NCBI RefSeq assembly: GCF_000321225.1
Contig: NW_004450664.1
Span: 443,975 to 507,974 of the forward strand
Direction: 5' to 3'
Length of the DNA stretch: 64,000 bases
Origin: Odobenus rosmarus divergens
Taxonomy: Eukaryota > Chordata > Mammalia > Carnivora > Odobenidae
Part shown: piece by piece, positions 42,401 through 55,000 of the stretch
Position numbering within the stretch: position 1 is the first letter of the stretch
Layout of the letters: each line of letters opens with the position of its first letter
Notes under the pieces: model-generated
What the model was told of the DNA's origin: nothing
Database searches by the model: none
The model's input: only the letters and a program-made list of their open reading frames with translations
Translations under genes and position numbers: made by a program

Positions 42401-45400
42401 GAGGCCCCCTAAAAGAAGACATGTGCTAAGGGTGATGAAAGCAAAGTGATCAAAGGAAACTGGGTGCCTGATAACTTTGTGGAACCATCCATTCCCACCT
42501 AGACTGCCAGCCTCAGAAATTCTACCTGAGAAAAATAAACCACTATTTCATTTAAAGCACTGTTATCTGGGCTTTCTCTTATCTGTTGTCAAACCTAATG
42601 CCAGGTGAAGCCAAACCCATGTGGCCCTCCAATCTGGCAGGAGTGAGTGCTGTCAGGTCTCATTTCAAGAATTAGAATGTGTCCATCAGACAATGCTCTT
42701 AACCCTGGGGTTCCTGGCCTTCAGGCTGCTGCATGTTTTTGTGGGGTGAAGCTGGGGAGGAAGCCCCACACCCTTGTTCAGACCTTCTTTGTAAATAACC
42801 CTGGAGGGGTGCCTGGGTGGCTCAGTTGGTAAAGCGTCTGCCCGAATTCGGCTCAGGTCATGATCTCGGGGTCCTGGGATCGAGTCTCACATCAGGATCC
42901 CTGCTCAGCCGGGAGCCTGCTTCTCCCTCTGCCTCTGCCCCTCCCCCTGCTTGCACTTTCTCTCTCTCTCTGTGTGTCAAATAAATAAAAATAAGTAAAA
43001 TCTTTAAAAAAATAAAGCTTAAAAAAAATCTTAAAAAGAAAATAAACTGGAGGCACACGTGCATGGAAGAGGCTTGGCTGCTGACCACCCCGATTGGCCG
43101 CTGAGGCTCAGGAGGGAACGGTCCAGTAAGAAGTAGGGTGCAGAGGCCCCGAGGGTGGGAGGATTTGGTGGGGGTGAGGAGTGATGAGCCCAGGCAGGTG
43201 CGGGCTGGTGGGGGCAGCGTGGGGCCAGCCGGGGACAGGAGTCACTTACAGGTGCCTGCATGGTACTTGAGGGCGCTCACGCTATGTCGGTGGGCCGCAA
43301 ACGTGCGCACGCGCTCCCCGGTGTCGGCCAGCCAGCACTTGACCGTCCTGTCGGCGCTGCCCGAGTATACGTGCCGGTTCACGAGCTGCGGGAGAGGAGG
43401 GAGGGTGGCGCTGGACTCTGGTGCTCCTGGCTGCGGCAGGTGACTCGGAGGCCCCTCCAGACCGCTCTCTGTGATGGGGGAGGGGCCCGTGCAGGTCTCA
43501 CAGGGAACGCGAACGAGCAGAAAAGACCCTGCCTGTGGGGAACCACCCAGCTGCCGGCTCCAGCACCCAAGAATCTTGTCACTTTGCCCTCGGCCCCCAT
43601 CACTGACTGCTCCCCTGCACCGGTAGATCGGCATCCCGCCAGGCTCCCATGGGGGGCGCAGAGAAGGCCCGTGCAGCGCTCAGCACGCTAGGAGCAAGGA
43701 GCACGGAATGTTCGCCCGTGTTGTTACTGTTGTCAGGTGTCTCTCGTCAGCAGTTCCTGCTGAAGAACAGTCGGTGCCTGAAAGGTTCCGGTGAATCCAC
43801 CTGTAGCTACCGCCGGCCGCACCAGCCGTTCCCTCGATCGTCCTGGCTGAGAAAGGGCTCCCCAGGCTGCCCGGGTGGGGAGGGAGGAGCCCTGGAGACA
43901 GGCTCCCCGACTTCCCGCCTGCCCCAGCTGACCAGAGTGGCATTCACACCCCTGCTCGGTGTCGCAGGAAGGAAGCAAGGGCCTGGGAGAGAAGGGATGG
44001 GGCTGGGGGAGGCCCCTCCCAGGAGCATCCCTTGCCAAGATAGCCAGTGTCCTGGCCCACGGGAAGTGCGAAGACGGATAAAATAATTCTGCAGGTTCCT
44101 CTAGACAAAAATCCCCATGCAGCCAAGAGAGCTGCCACCCAGCAGCTCTGGTTAGCAGGGAGGCAGAGGAGAACCAGAAATCAGGTGAGGAGGGCGGCTG
44201 TGAGCCCTGGAGAGACACATTCCTGCCAGAGCTGGGGCCCAGGGACCCCTGGAGTCTTAGGAAAGAGGAGGCCCTTCTGCTGGGGCAGCGGGCAGCAGGC
44301 CTGGCGCGAGTACAGGCCCCCGGCATCCTTGCCATGGCCCATGCCCTCCTAGCTCCAGCACACACCTGCCCAACGACAGCCACACTCTGGGCCCCTTTCC
44401 ACTCCAGTTCCCGCGGCTGACCCAGGTTCCCCCTATAATTTCCCAATTTAAATCCCAGAGGACAGGAGTGACTCGTCCAGATTATATTTCCGCCCCAGCC
44501 ACAGCACAGGTCAAACCTGGCTTTGGGACATTCACCGCGGCAGAGGCGGTGGGGTCTTGGGGAGCACATATGGCCTCCTGCCCCAGTGTCTGCCCCATGC
44601 CCCCGTGTGTCCTGACCCATCAGCCATCGCTCCAGAGGCAGCCCCAGGCCACCAGGGACCACGCTTCCCAAACTGCCCACCAAGCCTCACGGACCTGAAA
44701 TTAAGGGAGCTGGAGTGAGTAGCCTGCGGGCTGGAGGCCCCCGTGGGACACTGGGCACCTCTGCGCCGCTCAGCCCACGCAAGGGAGGCGCTGAGCTTCC
44801 ACGGCTGCTGTGGCAAAGGGATGACACCTCCTCTTCCCCACACAGCACGTCCCAACAACATGGGGCCTGTTGCACTGTGTTTAAAAGTGACTCAGCGGCG
44901 CGATTTCAAAGTACAAATCACGAGTCCAGAGGCCCAGGAAATGCTCCAAGCGTGTTGTCCTTGGCTGCCTGAGACCTCACTGTTCACTTTGGCTGCTTTC
45001 CTATGAGGACATCCCTGGGGAACAGCCGGGCAGCTCGGGGAGGCCCAAGGCACATGGGGAAGCAGACAGACCCTGACAGGGGCATGTCACGAAGGACAGG
45101 GCCTGCAAGACTTCCCTCAGCCAAGACAGCTCTGAGGGGACGGGGCTCAGGGCCATCTCCCTGCGATCCATCCAAGTGGATGGCAGGACGAGGCCTCTGC
45201 TGTGGGGGCCCCCGGGTTGCGGGCCTCTCCCCGCTCAGCTCACGGCAGCAGACGCACTTGGGCAGGGGAATGAAGCCGCTGGGCCAGGCGGCAGAGCACA
45301 GCTGGGCTCCGGACACGCTGCCTCCGGGGTAAGACTCCCCCAACCCCGGCAAGGTACAGACCCCATCACGCCTTTATAAGCTGCTGGCTAGGGGCGCCTG

Positions 45401-46005
45401 GGTGGCTCAGTCGGTTAAGTGTCTGCCTTCAGCTTAGGTCATGATCCTGGGGTCCCGGGATCGAGCCCCACGTCAGGCTCCCTGCTCAGTGGGGAGTCTG
45501 CTTCTCCCTCTGCCCCTCACCCTGCTCTCGTGCTCTCTCTCACTCTCTCAAATAAATGATTAAAATCTTTTAAAAAAAATAAGCTGCTGGTTACATGTTC
45601 AGTCCTGGGTTCCAGTCTTTCTCTGCCCCTTACCAGCTGTGAGGCCTTGGACAAGTTGCTTACCCTCTCTGAGCCTCTGTCTTCTCATGTGTAAAATGAG
45701 AAAAGATAAGCACGGGCAGCAGATGTGTTTGATGCCAGGCACCCAGGTGGGTCACGTCTGGGCCACACCCACCACTAGTTCACGAAACCCTCACGACCAC
45801 CAAGGGTGGGCGCTCTCACGTTCAGAATCCCTGGTCCAAAATCTTGGGGCCAAACGTAGTTCAGAAGTTTTTGGATTTTAGCAACATGCTCATGTTTCTA
45901 TAGCAAAGGAACTCATAGTCCCAGGAAAAGGGGTAAAGTGAACTCCAGTTAGCCTATCTGTGTAGGCCAGGCTTTGCTGCCAAGTAAGTTTTGGTGCCAA
46001 GCCTT

Positions 46006-46052
<47 letters not shown>

Positions 46053-49000
46053 ACTTCNNNNNNNNNNNNNNNNNNNNNNNNNNNNNNNNNNNNNNNNNNN
46101 NNNNNNNTCCCACAGGCAAGTGGGGAGGCCGACCGCGCCAATGCGCGCACTGCTTCGGACTCACTTCCTCCCTAGCACCCTGTCCGTACGGTCTTTACGA
46201 CACACACACACACACACACACACACATAACTTCGTGTTGTGGAACTTTTGGATTTAGGAATTATGGACCAGGGTTTCTGGGTAGCCATAATCCTCCCTTA
46301 ACATGTAAAGAAATCAAAATTCCTATGTTGAGAACAGCCTTAACCCTCGTATCTGTGACTGTGAGTGTATTTGGAGACAGGGTCTTTAAGGAGGTAGTTA
46401 AGTTAAAATGAGGTCATTGGGGGGGAACCTAATCCAGTAGGACTGGTGTCCTTACAGGAAGGGGACGTCTGGAGACAGGGACGGCCGCGTGAGAACACAG
46501 CCAGCTACATACAGGCCAACACCTGGATCCCAGACTTGCAGCCCCCAGAGCGGTGACACCATCCGTCTCTGTCGTGCAAGCTGCTCGTCTGCTACCCGGT
46601 CCGCTACCCGGGCAAGCTAACTAGTACGCAGGGTAGGGCTCAGGGGACGGCCCGGGGGCCTCCCCGGCAGATCTCACCTCCAGACAGATGACAGAGCCCT
46701 GGTGCTCCCTGAACACCCGCAGCTGCTCCCCGCTCAGGATGTCCCAGGCACGGATGGTGGTGTCGGTGCTGCCGGTGAAGGCGGTGTGACTGGGCGTGTC
46801 CAGCACAAGGCAGAGCACGGCCCCCGTGTGGCCCCGCAGCGTCTGGTGGCAACAGCCACTGGCCACCTGCCACACCTTGGCCGTGCCATCCGTGCTGCCC
46901 GTCACCAGGAGCCCCCCAACCTCCTCGGCACATGGAGCCCCAGGCAGGTCCCAGGGTGCAGAGTAGGCTAGGGTCAGCACGCAGTTGCGGTGGCCCCGGA
47001 ACTCCTGGGACACCTGCCCCCCGTCCACGCTCCAGGCTCGAGCTGTGCGGTCGTAGGAGCTGCTGAAGAGCTGGTTGTTGGCGACCAGGATCCTGGTGGG
47101 GAGAGGGAAAGGGCGGGGGTCAGAGCATGCAGGGGTGGGGCAGCGGTCAGAGCACGCAGGGGTAAGGGGCAGGGGTCAGAGCACACAGGGGTAGGGGCAG
47201 GGGTCAGACCTGGCAGGGGTAGGGGAGGGGTCAGAGCACGCAGAGGTAAGAGGCAGGGGTCAGAGCATGCAGGGGTGGGGTAGGGGTCAGAGCAGGCAGG
47301 GGTGGGGCAGGGGTCAGAGCACGCAGGGGTAGGGGCAGGGGTCAGACCTGGCAGGGGTAGGGGAGGGGTCAGAGCACGCAGAGGTAAGAGGCAGGGGTCA
47401 GAGCATGCAGGGGTGGGGTAGGGGTCAGAGCAGGCAGGGGTGTCTAGCAGGCCGTCACAGGGCCCTCTGTGTTGAGCGAGCCCGGGGAGCTTCATGTGGG
47501 CGGAGCTCTGTTCACACCCATAGGGGGAGGAGAGGCCTCCAGAGCAGCAAATATTCACGATTCGCAGTCTCATTTTGATGAATGCTAAGAACTTCTCCCC
47601 AGAAAATACACGTTGGTCTTCAGTGGAGGACTTTGCATGCCATCAAAGGCTCTGTTCACACACCCTTGTTAGGAAGCTCTGAGCTCCCCCCCACCAAGAG
47701 GAGCCCACAAAGGGGGGCAGGAGTGGCAGCTGGACCGGCGTGTCACAAGTGTGGGGACGGAGCAGTGGCGACCTCGCGTCTTTGTGTCAGAGGCGCGGGC
47801 TGCTCCCTCCGCCCGCGAGCCTGGCCCAGGTGTGGGGAGAGATGGGCCCTGAGAACAGCTCTCCCGCCTGCTCGCCATCCACACTGTTCACCTCCGCGCG
47901 GTGCTCACTTCCCACAGGCAAGTGGGGAGGCCGACCGCGCCAATGCGCGCACTGCTTCGGACTCACTTCCTCCCTAGCACCCTGTCCGTACGGTCTTTAC
48001 GACATGCAAATGTGTAAGGGAAAGTGACCACGTGACAGCACGTGGCACCACCGGGGATGTTCTGGGGGCCAGGGGCCTGCCCGGTCTGGCCTGGCATGAG
48101 AAGGCATGCTTGGTGCCCCCCAAAACTCACACACCCGGCCAGGCTCTGCAAACACGGGAAGAGGTGAATTCCACATCCTTGGGGTGGAAATGGTCAAAGA
48201 AATGGCACATCTGTGAGCACAGTTACTTAGAAATGCAATCCAGTTGCTAAGTCACCCTTAGTATCTGCCCAGAACGACCCGTTGGGACCTCGACCCCTCA
48301 AACGCGGTGTGTGTGAACATGTGTGTATGGTGTGTGTGTGCTCAGGAGAGTCTGAACCCAGCAGAGCATAATTTCTAGCCTCGATTATCCAGGTTTGCTT
48401 TTGAGGAGCAGCTGATAGTTTCCGGTTACAAGCTGAGCGCAAGCCGGTACTGAGATGTGGCCTCTCCCACCCGTCCCGGCCTCGCAACGCGAGACTCCCG
48501 CACACCCACACCTCTCCTCAGTCACAAACTTCTTCCTCAAGGAAGGGTGTCGGGAAGCGACTAGCAGGAGGTGTGCCCTCCTCCACCGGAAGAGGCAGGA
48601 TTCAGAATAGCTCAGGGGCAGGAAGGTGACCTTCTCCACTCGCAACCATCCTGAGCTGTCTCTCTGCTGAGGGACGGTACCTGGCTCCTGCCCTGTGGGT
48701 GCACGGTTCTGACTGCAGGCAGCTGGTACTCCAGTCAGTGTTGGGTCTGGGCCCCCCATTCCCCCCCATCCCCCAGCAAGCACTAAACCACTGGGCGAGT
48801 CGTTTCCCACCCCAAGCCAGGTCTGCACCAAGCTCAGGCTGGCAGCATCCCTGTGGCTGAGAACAGCTCTCCTCCTCCAGCCGCCCAGCCCAGCCCAGCC
48901 CCTGACCCTCCAAGTGCCTGCCTGCACTGAGCCCTTTTCCTGACTGACTTAGCTCAGCTCCCAGGCACCCACCCCGCCCCCCACCCCCCGTCAGTGAGGC

Positions 49001-52000
49001 CTTGAGGGCCTGCGGGCAGGTGCCCAGACTCCTGGTCGTATTGGACACTCCCTCAGGAGTCTAAGTCGGCCACCACAAGTTACATAAATAGTGTCAAATT
49101 GATCTGATCAGCGAAGGAATTTTCATGGCTCAGCTCAGACCCAAATTCAATAAGGAAGGGAAAAATTCAAACCTCCTTGAGAAGGCGGGGGTGGGTTATT
49201 TCAACAACAACATGGAAAGGAGAGGTTTACAAATACTCTGGACTCGTCTTCAGAACAATCCCCCCCCGGGCCGACCATCAGGTACCAATTAGACCACCTT
49301 CTCTGGGATGTGTTGCCATCAGTAGGATCTCAGGCCTCCATTGCCCTTCCCCGTGCCTAGCAGTGGACCGTGCGCTGCCGGGGTCCGGGCACAATCAATG
49401 TGTTGGTGGTGCTCTGTTCCCCAACCTCTGCCTCCCGAACCCCCACATGCAGCCCCGGGCAGTCAGCCCCTTGTGCCTGAAACACATGCATCTGCAGGTG
49501 GGCATCCCCAGAGAAGCAAAGTTCCTCCAGGGGCAGGGGCTGCACGGCCTACACTTCTGTCCCCTGGGGCCCCGGCCACACAGACCTGTTCACGATGGAC
49601 GTGTGTCCTCGGAAGACCTGCAGACACTGCCCGGTGCGCACGTCCCACTTCCTGATGGTGTGGTCAGCGCTGCACGTGAAGGCAGCTTCGTCCTCCAGCT
49701 GGCAGAAGGTCACATAGCTCTCGTGCCCTGCAGACGAGGGGGTGATGTGAGCGCATGGGGGCGTGGCAGCTCTCGTCTTCCTTCCGGGAAGAAAGCGGTG
49801 GGGCGGGGGGTGTTCGGGATGAGTCCAGGATCACCAGCCCTTCGGAGGGACGATTTCAGTCTGGGAGTCCCAGGAGCTATGGGGTGCCAGGAGAAATTCA
49901 GGGGGCACTGCCCCTGCCCCCAGATCCCTTTGTTCTCTCTTTTTCCACTCTCTCTCCCTCCTCCCTCTTCTCCCCTCCCCCTTCTTCATGGGCTCCTGGG
50001 CTCCTGTCAGTCTTCTTCAAACTCTTCAGTTGTTTGTCGTCACTTAGTCATTGAACAAAACCACTGTCACAGAGGCAGGAAGTACAGAGGCCCAGGTCCT
50101 TGGCCTTTGGGGCCAGGACACCTGGCCTAGCTCCTGGTGTTGCTACCGACTCACCTCTGCACACTTCCATCTCCTCATCTGCCGTGGGGAGAGGCACAGA
50201 CCCCATCTCGTGGGGCAGGTGCGCAGACTGAGTGAATGCTGGATGGTGGCTGTCTGGGGAGAGGTATCAGGTCCTAGTTCTTGGAAACTAGAAATGTTAC
50301 CTTACTTGGAAAAAAAGATACACCTGCAGATGTAAGTAGGGATTTTGAGCTGGGCAGTGTCCTGGTTTATGGCCAGGAATGCCACAAGTGTCTCTGTTAG
50401 AAGGGGCAGAGAGAGATGTGAGGACACGGGGAGAGGACGCTGTGGAGACAGCGCAGAGTGACCTGAAGGGGCCCCAAAGATGGGGGACACCCGCACAAGC
50501 CAAGGAGCACCAGCGGCCGCCAGGACCCGAGGAGGCAAGCGGTTCTCCCCCACAGGCTGCAGAACGAGAACAGCCCTGCCAGCACCTTGATCTGGGCCCC
50601 CTGACCCTGGCTTTGGGTTTCTGGCCTCCTGAACTGCGCCAGAAGAAACTTGTGTTTTAAGGCACCCTGTGGGATCACCGGTCACAGCGGCCACAGGAAA
50701 CTAAGACACTTCCCCTGCCTTCAAAGGGAGCACGAGCCCGGAAGGAGAGCGTTAGCCGACATGAATGACAGCTGCTGGACAGAGCATGTCGGAGGTCAGT
50801 GGAGCAGAAGCCCCGGTGATGCAGGGCATGAAGGGTCCACGCGGGGCCTGCGTGGGGAGGGGAGGGGAGCAGAGTGTTCTGGGAGAGAAGATGTCACACC
50901 CCAAAGCAGAATTTAGGTGTTTGGCAGAAATGGTGGATAAGGCACACACATAGTGAGGGTGGAGGTCTAGGACAGACCGAGGGCCACACAGAGCCTGGGG
51001 GCTCGGCCAAGGGCCCCCGCTCGTCCATCTTATCGGGGCGATGGTCAGTGTTGTGACTATCGGCCTGGCTTACAAAGCAGCCCCCGAAGCACTCAGCTCC
51101 CCGGTCAGAGTAGGGACTGTCCTTCAGGTAAAGATGGCTCCGCCTCGGGGCACCTGGCTGGCTCGGTCAGTGGAGCATGTGACTCTGGATCTTGGGGTCA
51201 TGAGTTGGAGCCCCACGTTGGTTATAGAGTTTACTTAAAAAACAACAACAAAATCCTTTAACGTCCCACGTGATAAAATCTAAATCTACTTAGAATCTAA
51301 AATCAGAATTTATGGGTCAGACATATGCCCGTATATGCAAAGACTATCTATTTCTCTACCTATAGACTCATATATATATTTTAAAAAATGTTTCCACCAC
51401 AGGTAACTCTTTTTTTTTTTTAAGATTTTATTTATTCATTTGACAGAGAGCACAAGCAGGGGGAGCTGCAGGCAGAGGGGGAGGGAGAAGCAGACTCCCC
51501 GCGGAGCAGGGAGCCTGACGTGGGACTCCATCCCAGGACCCTGGGATCATGACCTGAGCTGAAGGCAGACACTTAATCGACTCAGCCACCCAGGAGCCCC
51601 CAGACAGGGATTTAGAATCTTCCGGGCAGTTTCAAGCTGATGTGCACTTTTTGGCCCTGGGGTTTTAGCTCAGTTACTCTTGGAAGAACCCAACTCCCTG
51701 GGTTCTAAGAAAGAGAATTTTAAAAAACAAAAGAAAAGAAGACATGATTTTCGATCTTCTCGGACAGCATGGACCAGGCCTCTAAGCAAACGACGTCTGT
51801 GTGAAGTAAACACTGGAAGATGATGCAGATTAGGTTTCCTTAAAATACACGTCAGTTTAGAAGTCGAGGGCAAAATGTGTTTGGCAAAACACAGCCCAGC
51901 TTTTTGCCAACCCCAAAATGTTTATAAAATATTTCAAGATTGTCAACAAACTTTCCCTGAAACTAGAGCTGCCATGGGGAGGGCTTGGCGGTGTCTGAGG

Positions 52001-55000
52001 AACCACCTGGCTTCCAGGGCTGGCTGGAAGGCGGCCCGGCACCCCGAGGGCAGTAGGGTGCAGGCGAGCCAGCCCTGCACACCGCCCCCCCCCCCGACCC
52101 CACAATCCTCCTCGGACCCTGTGCCGTCGTCCTGCGCCAGCCAGGCCAGGAGAGGCTTCCGCAGGGGCATCGGCCCCATCCTGGCTGCTTCTGTCCCGTC
52201 TCAACAGCTTCTGACAGCAGGAAGGCGACGTGCCAAGTGTATATTAGGCCAAGAAAAGCGCTGGAAAGCGGTGTGGCCAGTAAGCCGTGGCACCCGTACT
52301 CAGTGAAGCAACAGCCACTAGACCAGGGATGTGGAAGACCATGAGATGTGGGACCAATTGTATGACCCATGGAAGTAGGGAAAGAAAGGATATATACAAG
52401 AAAAATATAAATATCTGTAAGGGCGCCCGGGGGCACAGTCGGTTAAGGGGCTGACTCGATTTTGGCTCAGGTTACGATCTCGGGGTCGTGGGATCAAGCC
52501 CCGTGTCCAGCTCTGTGCTCAGTGTGGAGTCTGCTTGAGATTCTCTCTCCTTCTGCCCCTCCCCCACCCCTCCCTAAAATAAATAAACCTTTAAATACAC
52601 ACACACACATATAAATACCTATAAACAAAGACTTGAAGAAAAGAGTCAATAATGAAAAGAATTTTTTCAGTGTAAAAATAAAAAATTTCCTCCCATCTCT
52701 GAGGCTGGGCCAGGCTGACCCTCTGTCCTGGGCTGGCTGAGGCTCCCTGCAGCAGTCAAGGCCCTCCCAGGGACAAGCCCCTTCCTCTGCACACCAGGGA
52801 CCCACTCCACACTTGAAACCCCATGAGCGAGTCCCAGCTCAGAGCCCGGCCAGCAGAGGCTGCAGAGCGTGTTCCCGGCAGCAGTCCACAGACCATACGA
52901 CAGGGTCCACAGGGCACAGCTTACAGGGTCCCCCGGGGAGGGATGGGTGAGAGAGGCTGGGGAGCAGAGGGCCCATCCTGTCCCCAGGGACCACAGCACC
53001 ACCACGAGCTGTTGGAATTGTGTAGAATAAGCAAAAAAGCCAAACTAAAAATAAACATTTTTGAAGGGATAAAGAATGCAGATAAGATGCAGTTATGTTC
53101 AAAAGGACATGCTGAGGCTCAGGGGTTTCTGCCAAGTCAGTCGGCCCTCCCTGCCTCCCCAGCCGCACACCCTGGGACTCGCTGGAGGCTCGGAGTCGAA
53201 GTGCCCCCTCCACAAGCAGGAGTACCGCTCAGGGCACTGGCCCCCCGGGGTCTGCGGCGGCAGAGGTGGGCTGGCGTGGGCACCAGCCGAGCTGGAACAT
53301 TCGTTTGACTAACTTGGCATGAAAAGCGGGGCCTCCTTTTCCCCTCTGCTGTCCCTGGCAAGGCTTCTGTCTGCCCCTCCGGGTCCCTCTCCTCTTCTCC
53401 AGCCTGCTCCCTGCAGCCCCCCCACACCCTGGGGGCTCCCTGATCCCCCCACTGCCCACAGGGTTCAGACAGCTGGGAGCCCAGGAGACTTTGGGGCAGG
53501 ATCTGTTGGCCTGCATCCATCAAAACCTCAAGCCACGGTCACACTTCTCTGGAGGCCTCTCCACAGCCATTTCCGGGCAGCCGTGAACGCTTCCCTGCCC
53601 TGGCTCCTCCAGGTCTGGGAGCGCTGAGAGGTACCAGCCACAGGTACGGGGGATCCCCTACCATGCCCACCTTTGGCAAGGGCCTCTATCAAACTCGCCT
53701 TCAGCTACTATGTTGAGGGTGCCATTTTGTTTCCTGCCTGCTGGGGCCACCTCTGGATGTGCGCATCAGTAAGCCACAGCAGTGATACCGACGTGCCCCG
53801 GGGTGGGGGGTGGGGGGAAGGAAGGTGTGGCTGAAGTAGTGTCTGACAAAGCCACGGAAGACTCAACCTCCTGCCCCGAGCTCCCAGCCAGGACAGGCTG
53901 ATGCTCCTATTGCCGGTGCCACCGCAGGGCCTGTCCTTCCAGCCCAGCCCCTCTCAGCCCACGCCCTCCACCAGGCTGCTCTCTGGCTCAGTCCGCACCC
54001 ACGGGGAGCTCACCATCCGTGGACGGCGGCGTCTGAAGCGCTGAAGAATGAATTACCCGCCTGGGCTTCCGTCACATCCATGCTTAAAACAAACCGCGTT
54101 TTGATGGAATTCTTCCTTGACTGGGATGAAGGTAATATTGATGTGTTTATGTCTGAGAGCCTTCCCTGTGCCCCCACATGCTCTTTCAAAAATATGTAGG
54201 AGATGGGGCGCCTGGGTGGCTCAGTTGGTTAAGTGTCTGCCTTCAGCTCAGGTCATGATCCCAGGGCCTTGGGATCAAGTCCCACCTCGGGCTCCCTGCT
54301 CAGCGGAGAGTCTGCTTCTCCCTCCCTCTGCCTCTTCCCTGGCTTATGTGCATTCTCTCTCTCACTCAGTCTCTCTCTCAAATAAATAAATAAAATCTTT
54401 GAAAACAAATATGTAGGAGATGATTCAGCAAGCCCACTTCTGGGTATCTACAAAAGTAACAGAAAACAGGGCCTGGAAGAGATGTTTGCACACCCAAGCT
54501 CATAGCGGCATTTCCCACCACAGTCACGTGGAAGCAACCCAAGTGTCCGCTGACGGATGAATAGGCAAAAAAATGCACACAGCAGAACAGTACTCAGCCT
54601 TCCAAAGGAAGGAAATCCTGACATCCACTACAACACGGACAAACCTTGAGGACGTCATGCTAAGTGAAATGAGCTCGTACGAGGTCCCCAGAGCAGTCAG
54701 ATTCAGAGGCAGAACACAGAACGGTGGGCACTAGGGGCTGGGGGGAGGGAGAAAAGGGGTTATTGTTCAAAGGGGACACAGTTTCAGTTTTCCAGAATGG
54801 AAAAGTTCTAGAGATGGACAGTGGTAATGGCAGTACATTATCAATTTTTACTATCTTCAAAGTGTGCACTTAAAAACGGTTAAGATGGTAGGGGCGCCTG
54901 GGTGGCTCAGACGGTTAAGCGTCTGCCTTCGGCTCAGGTCATGATCCTAGGGTCCTGGGATCGAGCCCCGCATCTGGCTCCCTGCTCCGCGGGAGGCCTG

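Noticed and set aside
43733..44683. 316-codon frame on the - strand
   Set aside because: It lies in WDR86 intron 3, has no recognisable domain and arises in stop-poor GC-rich DNA. The WDR86 exons splice around it in phase.
49177..50130. 317-codon frame on the + strand
   Set aside because: It runs antisense over WDR86 exon 2. The true coding sequence on the other strand explains its openness.
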